5,007 nt of DNA from an uncultured Verrucomicrobiae bacterium (GTDB taxonomy: Bacteria; Verrucomicrobiota; Verrucomicrobiia; Verrucomicrobiales; DEV007). The DNA is taken from the NCBI GenBank assembly GCA_937898895.1, contig CALDKL010000507.1:1-5007 (forward strand), read 5' to 3'. Positions 1 through 5,007 of the stretch are shown here, piece after piece; position 1 is the first letter of the stretch, and each line of letters begins with the position of its first letter. Under the pieces are notes generated by a model. That model did no database searches. It was given only the letters and a program-made list of their open reading frames with translations, and was not told the origin of the DNA. The translations under genes were made by a program, and so were the position numbers.

Positions 1-2001
1 ACTACCGTCCACCTGGAGACGATTCGTATCGGGGGGATCGATCTTCCCTGCAACCACCGGGTGCCCTGCTGGATTCAAAAGCATCCCGATGGTTTTGGAT
101 ACGGGGTCGAGATCCGTTTTTCCGGTCGTATTCTTCCCCTCGAGGGTCCGGTCGTTCCGGGAGGGTTTGATGCACGAGCCTACTATTTCCGGCAATCCGG
201 CTCTCTCGGAAAACTGGAGATCCGGGATGGGGACACCCTCGAAATCCTACCCCGGCGGAAAGGATCTCGCCTCGTCGCGGCGGCCTACCGTCTGCGGGGG
301 CGGCTCGAGGGGGCACTCCTGCTCGGAGTTCCGGCCTCTCTGGAGCCGTATGCACGTCTCGTCGCGGCAATGGCCCTCGGGGCACGAGAACAGTCTCCCG
401 AGGAACTCGAAGAGTATTTTCGCATCAGCGGCACGATGCACTTGTTCGCGGTCTCGGGTTTGAATGTGGCGATTGTTGCCGGCATGCTCACGTGGATTGC
501 GGCGGCGGTGGGAGTCCCGAAATCCCGCGCCGTCGTGATCATCATTCCCGTGGTCCTCTTTTATGCTGTCCTCACGGGACTGAGCCCCTCTGCGGTGCGG
601 GCCGCCCTCATGGCCTCTGTCTTCCTCGCCGCTTATGCGATACGAGAGAAACCGAGGCTCCTCAACAGCCTCGGTTTTGCCGCGCTTGTTCTCCTCGCGC
701 AGGATTCCCAGCAGTTGTTTCTGCCGGGCTTCCAGCTCTCGTTTGCGGTTCTCTTTTTCATTGCGGTGATGACCCCCTGGCTGAGCCAGTGGATGGCGGG
801 TCCGTTCCTCGCCGATCCGTTTCTGCCGCAGTCGCTCATCCGACCCACTCGGCGAATGGCCGACCGTCTCAGCCGATCCCTTGCCTCGCTCCTCGCCGTT
901 TCTCTCGCCTCGTGGCTCGGCTCGGTGGGGCTGCTCGCGTGGCATTTCGAAAGCGTTTCCCTCATTGGCATCGCGGCAAATCTCGTGATGGTGCCTCTTG
1001 CTTCGATTATCATGGGCATTGCCGCCGTGTCCCTTGCTTCCTTCGGATTGCATCTCACCTGGATCACCCTGTTGGCAAACCAAAGCAATGCCGCCTCTGC
1101 CTTTGCGCTGGCTGCGCTCGCCCAGGCGTTTTCCTCGATTCCTGGAGCGACCATCCACACGGGACATGACCCAAGTCCCCCTCGTGGGCGGGAAACCCTG
1201 CGCCTCGACATCGTCGGCGATCGAGGTGAAGGGGCGGCCTTGCTCGAGATCCCGATTGCGTCTGGAAATCCGATCCGTTGGATGATCGACACTGGCGGCG
1301 ACCGCACTTATTCCGCGAGGATTCTGCCGCTGATGCGACACCGGGGGATCAATCACCTCGACACCCTTGTCCTCACCCACGGAGACGAAGGACATCTGGG
1401 AGCGGCCTCTCTCGCGCTCCACCAGTTCCACCCTTCGTTGCTTCTCGAGTCATCCGCAGAGAATCGGTCCCCCTTCCATCCGGAGATTGTGGAAGCCGCC
1501 CATCGTCTTGGAATCCGACGAATGGAGGTGGACAAAGGTCACCGGATCCATCTCGGCAACACGCTCGTTCAGGTCCTGTATCCTTCGAGTCTTCGTCCAG
1601 GGCGACTCGCGGACGACCGTGCGCTCGTGCTCAAGATCAGCCACGGTGGACAGAATCTTCTCCTCACCTCTGACAGCGGCTTTGAAACCGAGCGATATCT
1701 CCTGGAAACGGGCACCGATCTCCGTTCTGACCTTTGGATTCGCGGACAGCACCGTGACAGTCCCTCAGGATTGCAGGCCTTTGTCGAGGCGGTTCGTCCC
1801 CGCGCAGTGATTTCCTCTCATTCGGAATTTCCGGCCTCGGAACGGATCCCCGACTCCTTGCGACACCTGCTTTCCGAAAGGGGCATCCCACTGATTGAGG
1901 TCGAAGCAGCGGGGACCGTCACGGTGGAGTGCTCCGCCGAGGGGATCCGACTGAGTCCTTTTGCCGGACCGACCCAACCACTCCTCTTGCCACCCCGATG
2001 A
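1..2001 (+). CDS. comEC: ComEC/Rec2-family DNA-uptake channel protein, 5'-partial
   Basis: The reading frame is open from base 1 to the TGA at 1999-2001 (666 codons visible). The true start lies upstream, and the GTG at 61 is internal. ComEC forms the inner-membrane channel that carries single-stranded DNA into the cytoplasm during natural transformation. Residue numbers count base 1 as codon 1. An N-terminal beta-rich part includes VPGGFDARAYYFRQSGSLG (about 52-70), matching the family's NPGGFDY...QG region. The competence domain (about 140-400) has the signature SGTMHLFAVSGLN at 143-155, TGLSPSAVRAALMA at 192-205 and about seven or more hydrophobic segments. The C-terminal metallo-beta-lactamase-like domain (about 400-650) has MIDTGG, LTHGDEGHLG with H460, D462 and H465, D558 in LLLTSDSG, and H584 in GQHRDS. 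Several ligand positions differ from canonical ComEC. Family members are usually about 700-850 aa, so roughly 50-150 residues are probably missing upstream. No clear terminator follows. Family assignment is firm; DNA uptake in this organism is inferred. Confidence 0.93.
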   Translation, partial: TTVHLETIRIGGIDLPCNHRVPCWIQKHPDGFGYGVEIRFSGRILPLEGPVVPGGFDARAYYFRQSGSLGKLEIRDGDTLEILPRRKGSRLVAAAYRLRGRLEGALLLGVPASLEPYARLVAAMALGAREQSPEELEEYFRISGTMHLFAVSGLNVAIVAGMLTWIAAAVGVPKSRAVVIIIPVVLFYAVLTGLSPSAVRAALMASVFLAAYAIREKPRLLNSLGFAALVLLAQDSQQLFLPGFQLSFAVLFFIAVMTPWLSQWMAGPFLADPFLPQSLIRPTRRMADRLSRSLASLLAVSLASWLGSVGLLAWHFESVSLIGIAANLVMVPLASIIMGIAAVSLASFGLHLTWITLLANQSNAASAFALAALAQAFSSIPGATIHTGHDPSPPRGRETLRLDIVGDRGEGAALLEIPIASGNPIRWMIDTGGDRTYSARILPLMRHRGINHLDTLVLTHGDEGHLGAASLALHQFHPSLLLESSAENRSPFHPEIVEAAHRLGIRRMEVDKGHRIHLGNTLVQVLYPSSLRPGRLADDRALVLKISHGGQNLLLTSDSGFETERYLLETGTDLRSDLWIRGQHRDSPSGLQAFVEAVRPRAVISSHSEFPASERIPDSLRHLLSERGIPLIEVEAAGTVTVECSAEGIRLSPFAGPTQPLLLPPR

Positions 2002-2188
2002 GGCGGAAATCGGAAATTCCTCCCCGTCATTCTAAGAATTTCATCTTTCGCAACGTTTCTGCACGGAGTGTCGGTTTTTCCTCCATTTTCTTGGATCGAA
2101 GATCTCAGAAATTACGGTTACGGAAGTCGAATCAGCTAGTTTTTATAAAATATTCGTGATAGAGTGTTCGAGTTATCGGATGCGAGGA

Positions 2189-2216
2189 TTGACTTTCCTC
2201 ACAAAACGACTACAAC
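2189..2216 (+). promoter_or_regulatory. candidate sigma70-type promoter for the 3D-domain lipoprotein
   Basis: TTGACT at 2189-2194 matches the -35 consensus in 5 of 6 bases. TACAAC at 2211-2216 matches the -10 consensus in 4 of 6, with a 16-bp spacer. Transcription would start near 2223, giving a leader of only about 12 bases before the ATG at 2235, which leaves little room for a ribosome binding site. An A/T-rich tract just upstream (2138-2154, containing TATAAA at 2144-2149) could be an alternative -10 or help open the DNA, but it has no good -35 partner at the right distance. The call rests on pattern alone. Confidence 0.4.
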
Positions 2217-2234
2217 AAGATCCGGTTCGCCCTT

Positions 2235-3044
2235 ATGCAGACCCCCACAGTATCCTCCCGGATCGTTGGCTTGGCCTTCGCTGTCGCGGGGGGCATGGTT
2301 CTATCGAGTTGCACCAGCACGACTCAGTTCAGTTCGCTCGCGAAACTGCCGCCTTCGACAGCTTCGACGGCGGCTGCGCCTGCCGCGAACACTCTCACCG
2401 TTCCATCGGTTCCGGTGGATGGGGCGAGCCCGACTACCTCCGCCGCATCGCAGATCGTTGGTATTCCTTCTCCTGGCATCGATGCGCCTGCACAAATCGC
2501 GCCCGTCGATCCCGTGGCGATTCCGAAGCCCATTCCGGCCTCCCTTTCGGCTCCTGAAGTGATCCGCACGGTGCCGCGGACGCCGGTGGCCAACCGGCCC
2601 ACCAACCAGATCATGATGGTGCGGACCACCGCCTACACCCACAGTGAATCCGATCACGTCCAATACGGACGCCAGAGCGCGGCGGGCAACACGCTTCGAT
2701 ACGGATCGCAGGTGAGAAGCGCTGCCGCCGACTGGTCGAAGTATCCTCTCGGCACCCGCTTCATGATCGAAGGGCTTCCCTACGAGTATGTCGTGGATGA
2801 TTACGGTAGCGCTCTGGTGGGAACCGAGACGATCGACATCTACAAGCCTGAAAAGGGCACCATGAATGACTGGGGCGTGCGCAACGTCCCGATCCGCGTT
2901 CTCGAGTGGGGTTCCTTTGAGGAAAGCCGCAAGATCCTCGATGAACGAAAGAACGTTCGCCACGCGGACCATGTGCGCGAGATGCTGCACGAGATCGAAA
3001 AGAAGGCCCGAAAGGGGAATGCTCCTGGCGTCAACAACGCCTGA
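2235..3044 (+). CDS. predicted lipoprotein with C-terminal 3D domain (MltA/RlpA-like double-psi beta-barrel)
   Basis: The 269-residue protein begins with a lipoprotein signal: Arg9, a hydrophobic core at 10-23 and the lipobox LSSC with Cys26 as the lipidated residue. The ATG at 2235 is chosen because the next Met (21) would destroy this signal; no strong Shine-Dalgarno is visible. Residues 27-125 are low-complexity, rich in Ala, Pro, Ser and Thr, as in a periplasmic linker. Residues about 128-205 form a 3D domain, named for three conserved aspartates: D166 before PLGTRF, D189 in DDYGSAL, and D201 in TIDIY. This mirrors the AVD...PLGT...DtGgAI...D pattern of MltA and related lytic transglycosylases. 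The tail (about 206-269) is charged and probably helical. It most likely acts on or binds peptidoglycan from a membrane anchor. Catalytic activity is inferred only; MltA's other substrate-binding domain is not seen. nth follows after 79 bp on the same strand. Confidence 0.85.
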   Translation: MQTPTVSSRIVGLAFAVAGGMVLSSCTSTTQFSSLAKLPPSTASTAAAPAANTLTVPSVPVDGASPTTSAASQIVGIPSPGIDAPAQIAPVDPVAIPKPIPASLSAPEVIRTVPRTPVANRPTNQIMMVRTTAYTHSESDHVQYGRQSAAGNTLRYGSQVRSAAADWSKYPLGTRFMIEGLPYEYVVDDYGSALVGTETIDIYKPEKGTMNDWGVRNVPIRVLEWGSFEESRKILDERKNVRHADHVREMLHEIEKKARKGNAPGVNNA

Positions 3045-3123
3045 GAGAGGGCCAGGCCGGGCGGGGAAGGTTTGTTTGTTTCTTCCGGGGTTGACGGGTT
3101 GAGAGATCTGGACCTCACGCACC

Positions 3124-3774
3124 ATGACCCGAGCGGAACGTTGTGACTACATCGCCAGGAGACTGGAAGAGCTTTATCCGGATCCCCCCATTCCCCTCTC
3201 GCATCGCGATCCCTATACCTTGCTGATCGCCGTGCTTCTCTCGGCCCAGTGTACCGATGTTCGGGTGAACCAGGTTACACCTGCCTTGTTTCAGTTGGCT
3301 GACAATCCCGCAGCGATGGCGCGGGTTCCGGTGGACAAAATTCGGGAAATCATCAAGCCCTGCGGGCTTTCCCCGCGAAAATCGGCCGCCATTTCCGAAC
3401 TCTCGCGACTGCTGGTGGCACACCACGGGGGGAGCGTCCCCTGTGACTTCGACGCGCTCGAAGCACTGCCGGGTGTCGGCCACAAGACCGCTTCGGTCGT
3501 CATGAGCCAGGCGTTCGGAGTTCCTGCCTTTCCCGTGGACACCCATATTCACCGGCTCGCCCAACGCTGGGAGTTAACCAACGGAAAAAACGTCGCCCAA
3601 ACCGAACGCGACCTGAAGCGGAGTTTCCCGAAGGATCAATGGAATCAACTCCACTTGCGCATCATCTTCTACGGGCGGGAACACTGTACCGCCCGGAGGT
3701 GCGACGGAACCGTCTGCGAGATCTGCCGCACTCTTTTTCCGGAGCGGGGTCGCCCTCGGAAAACCCGAAAATAA
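3124..3774 (+). CDS. nth: endonuclease III, DNA glycosylase/AP lyase
   Basis: This 216-residue protein (E. coli Nth is 211) is a bifunctional base-excision-repair enzyme that removes oxidised pyrimidines and cuts the strand at the abasic site. Visible motifs are LLSAQCTDVRVN at 38-49, the helix-hairpin-helix loop LPGVGHKT at 115-122 with catalytic Lys121, and VDTHIHRL at 138-145 with catalytic Asp139. The C-terminal cysteines expected to hold a 4Fe-4S cluster are C188, C193, C198 and C201, spaced C-x4-C-x4-C-x2-C instead of the E. coli C-x6-C-x2-C-x5-C. The tail after C201 is short and basic (RGRPRKTRK). The ATG at 3124 is the only usable start, because an in-frame TGA lies at 3100-3102 with no start codon between them. 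Only a weak GGA (3110-3112) precedes it. It could be co-transcribed with the upstream lipoprotein gene. Its stop lies 12 bp from that of the convergent barrel gene. The identification is secure. Confidence 0.96.
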   Translation: MTRAERCDYIARRLEELYPDPPIPLSHRDPYTLLIAVLLSAQCTDVRVNQVTPALFQLADNPAAMARVPVDKIREIIKPCGLSPRKSAAISELSRLLVAHHGGSVPCDFDALEALPGVGHKTASVVMSQAFGVPAFPVDTHIHRLAQRWELTNGKNVAQTERDLKRSFPKDQWNQLHLRIIFYGREHCTARRCDGTVCEICRTLFPERGRPRKTRK

Positions 3775-3786
3775 CCACAACGGAAA

Positions 3787-4653
3787 TCAGAAGGAGACCT
3801 GCAGATTCACCCCTCCGTGCAGGAGGTCGGATTGAGCGGGCCGATTCGCCCAGTCGGGAGCCCCATCCATGAGCCATCCATCCGGAGCGCCGAGGTACCC
3901 GAGGTAAGGGGTGAGAACCGTTCTGCAGTTCAGTTCGATGGGCACCGAGGCGCGCAGGAAATAGTGGTTCCAGCCGCTCGAGCGACCGCCCGTCTGCGAT
4001 GTTGGAGCCGTTCCCCAGTAGTTGTCGGCAAAAGCCACTCCGCCACAGAGGACGAGTGGCACACCAGCGACATCAAATTGACGCTCCATCGAAACATCCC
4101 AGTACCAAGCCCCGTTCTCGTTGTTGTTGAGCGTAGGAATCGTCCCATTCCATGCGTTCGGAACATTGAAGTTGTAGTACGCGTTGTACTTGAGGAGGAG
4201 CATCTTCAGGTCCTTTGAAAGATGGAGACCGACCTCGCCACTGTTGGAGGGCCAGAGGGAGGTGTTGGGATTTTCCGGGTAGAACCATTGGGTGTAGCTG
4301 AGCGCGGAATCAATCCCGGCAAAGGAGGGAAGGCTGACTCGACCGGAAACCGAGAGCTGATCGTCGAAGATATTTGCGAACTGGTTGGGGCTGACGATGT
4401 TGGCGTAGTTCACGCCCAATGTCACCGGCAAAGGAAGGCCCTCGATGTTGTATTGCAGGCCACCCGAGGCGGTCTGGCCGCCGATGAGCAACCCTTTGTA
4501 AATGTAGTCTGAATCGTATCCCACCGAGAGACTGCCACCCAGGTCAACGCACTCCTCAATCGGAGTCTTGTCTACGGGGGCTTTACCCCAGTCTCCTGCA
4601 TGAGTCGAGAGGGCAGCACCTGCAATGCAGAGGGCGGTGGGTAGGAATTTCAT
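3787..4653 (-). CDS. probable outer-membrane beta-barrel protein (TorF/porin-like)
   Basis: The 288-residue product starts with a classical signal peptide: Lys2, a hydrophobic core at 3-16, and probable cleavage after THA at 19. The mature part is rich in Gly, Asn, Tyr, Trp and Ser with alternating polar and hydrophobic stretches, as in transmembrane beta-strands. It ends in VNLQVSF, and a terminal Phe is the usual outer-membrane assembly signal. An early segment, SVGYDSDYIYKG at 43-54, resembles the first strands of TorF-family putative porins (SdYvfRG type), suggesting a passive channel or uptake role, though the substrate is unknown. Three cysteines remain in the mature protein (C35, C203, C243); a disulfide is possible. 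The ATG at 4653 is the only start consistent with the signal peptide, since an in-frame TAG lies upstream at 4687-4689 with no start codon between. No Shine-Dalgarno is visible. It converges on nth. Barrel topology is well supported by composition; the family name is tentative. Confidence 0.8.
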   Translation of the reverse strand: MKFLPTALCIAGAALSTHAGDWGKAPVDKTPIEECVDLGGSLSVGYDSDYIYKGLLIGGQTASGGLQYNIEGLPLPVTLGVNYANIVSPNQFANIFDDQLSVSGRVSLPSFAGIDSALSYTQWFYPENPNTSLWPSNSGEVGLHLSKDLKMLLLKYNAYYNFNVPNAWNGTIPTLNNNENGAWYWDVSMERQFDVAGVPLVLCGGVAFADNYWGTAPTSQTGGRSSGWNHYFLRASVPIELNCRTVLTPYLGYLGAPDGWLMDGAPDWANRPAQSDLLHGGVNLQVSF

Positions 4654-4657
4654 TCGA

Positions 4658-4680
4658 GTTTGCGGTTCACGTGTTTGCGG
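4658..4680. repeat. 8-bp direct repeat around a CACGTG palindrome, upstream of the barrel gene
   Basis: GTTTGCGG occurs at 4658-4665 and again at 4673-4680, a 15-bp period (minus strand CCGCAAAC twice). The perfect palindrome CACGTG (4668-4673) lies between the copies and shares one base with the second. The repeat sits 5-27 bases upstream of the ATG at 4653, where no Shine-Dalgarno is present. It could be a regulator binding site or translation-related sequence, or chance. Confidence 0.45.
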
Positions 4681-4683
4681 CCG

Positions 4684-4713
4684 AGCCTAGAGCGGGATGC
4701 GAAGGGGCGTCAA
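4684..4713 (-). promoter_or_regulatory. candidate promoter for the outer-membrane barrel gene
   Basis: Read on the minus strand, TTGACG (4713-4708) matches the -35 consensus in 5 of 6 bases. TAGGCT (4689-4684) follows after an 18-bp spacer and keeps the key first, second and last bases of the -10 hexamer. The start of transcription would fall near 4677, giving a leader of about 24 bases. The leader would contain most of the direct repeat at 4658-4680. The -10 is weak, so this is a pattern-based proposal. Confidence 0.4.
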
Positions 4714-4876
4714 GGGGAAAGTGAATGATTTTCCGAGTTCTGCCATTGGGAAAGAAGCGCAGATGTTCGGGTATCGGAATGGCTTGGGAACGCAGAATGG
4801 TCTTGCGGCTCCTTTCCGCACCGTTTCTCAGAGTTGATACACGAACCAAAAACAAGTCGCAATCAGAATTTTTTTG

Positions 4877-4898
4877 ACGGAGCGACCTCCGTGCTCCG
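4877..4898. other. overlapping, mutually exclusive hairpins
   Basis: ACGGAG (4877-4882) pairs perfectly with CTCCGT (4887-4892) across a four-base loop, CGAC. The same left arm, shifted by one base, CGGAGC (4878-4883), pairs perfectly with GCTCCG (4893-4898). Only one of the two six-bp stems can form at a time. Seven T precede the structure on the plus strand, which is the wrong side for an intrinsic terminator in that direction. On the minus strand it is followed by A, not T, so it is not a standard terminator there either. Confidence 0.35.
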
Positions 4899-5007
4899 GG
4901 AGAGCCGTTTCTTCGGAATCTCGCGGCGGGGCAATTCGGGGCGCAGGAACAGTAGTGCTGCGTCAATTTTGAAATGATAAATAATATAATCTTCATACTT
5001 GTACTTT

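Larger units (their letters stand above)
4654..5007. other. 354-bp spacer without a supported gene
   Basis: The left part holds the candidate promoter and direct repeat of the barrel gene. The middle has a small TGCGG/CCGCA hairpin (4804-4808 with 4816-4820) without a T-run, then a run of seven T (4869-4875) directly before a pair of overlapping hairpins at 4877-4898. The last 40 bases are very A/T-rich and contain a perfect TATAAT (4985-4990) on the plus strand, but no good -35 hexamer 16-18 bp upstream. It could be the upstream region of a gene beyond the right edge. A 109-codon minus-strand frame (4667-4996) spans the spacer, but it is rich in Arg, Ser and Pro, resembles no family I know and overlaps the promoter, so I do not call it. 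Confidence 0.6.

Noticed and set aside
247..1431. 394-codon minus-strand frame opposite comEC
   Set aside because: It lies fully antisense to a clear ComEC. Its product is rich in Arg, Glu and Gly with no hydrophobic core or motif, as expected of a mirror frame in GC-rich coding DNA.
2061..2079. GCAC-GGA-GTGT followed by TTTTT as an intrinsic terminator for comEC
   Set aside because: The stem has only four pairs, one of them G-T, and is separated from the T-run by CGG; too weak to call.
2301..3125. 274-codon minus-strand frame opposite the lipoprotein gene
   Set aside because: It is antisense to a gene with a signal peptide and a recognisable domain. The product is Arg/His-rich and matches no family I know.
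3817..4218. 133-codon plus-strand frame opposite the barrel gene
   Set aside because: It is antisense to the barrel gene, which has a signal peptide, strand pattern and terminal Phe. The plus frame has no such features.
4804..4820. TGCGG/CCGCA hairpin as a terminator
   Set aside because: The five-bp stem has no T-run on either side and no gene ends nearby.
4667..4996. 109-codon minus-strand frame in the right spacer, starting with MKIILFIISKL
   Set aside because: The hydrophobic start comes from A/T-rich DNA. The rest is Arg/Ser/Pro-rich without pattern, it lacks a ribosome binding site and runs over the barrel gene's candidate promoter.
1..5007. CRISPR arrays, tRNA, rRNA, insertion sequences or phage attachment sites
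   Set aside because: No regularly spaced repeats, cloverleaf-like segments, transposase-like frames or terminal inverted repeats were seen on either strand.

Overview
The window looks like an ordinary chromosomal stretch of a Gram-negative bacterium with moderately high GC content. The best guess is a member of the PVC group, probably Verrucomicrobiota. Three things point there: an outer-membrane barrel protein ending in Phe, a lipoprotein carrying a 3D domain with a long Ala/Pro/Ser/Thr linker, and an endonuclease III with an unusual cysteine arrangement. The lineage is inferred from protein style and was not checked by a search. I see no mobile element, CRISPR array, tRNA or rRNA.

Layout from left to right. 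Bases 1-2001 (+) hold most of a ComEC/Rec2-type DNA-uptake channel whose N-terminus lies upstream of the window; its C-terminal metallo-beta-lactamase-like domain has lost several hallmark residues. A 233-bp spacer, richer in A/T than the genes, follows and ends in a plausible sigma70-type promoter. Bases 2235-3044 (+) encode a predicted lipoprotein with a 3D (MltA/RlpA-like double-psi barrel) domain, likely a cell-wall enzyme. After 79 bp comes nth (3124-3774, +), the endonuclease III of base excision repair. Its stop faces, 12 bp away, the stop of a minus-strand gene (3787-4653) for a probable outer-membrane beta-barrel protein. The last 354 bp hold a candidate promoter for that barrel gene, a short direct repeat, a pair of alternative hairpins and an A/T-rich right edge.

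The genes do not form one obvious pathway. ComEC (DNA import), the 3D lipoprotein (envelope or peptidoglycan) and Nth (DNA repair) are co-directional, but the spacers and a candidate promoter suggest at least two transcription units. The barrel gene is convergent and independent. I found no convincing new system. The points most worth a second look are the altered metal-site motifs in ComEC, the non-canonical Fe-S cysteines in Nth, and the repeat and hairpin structures in the right-hand spacer.
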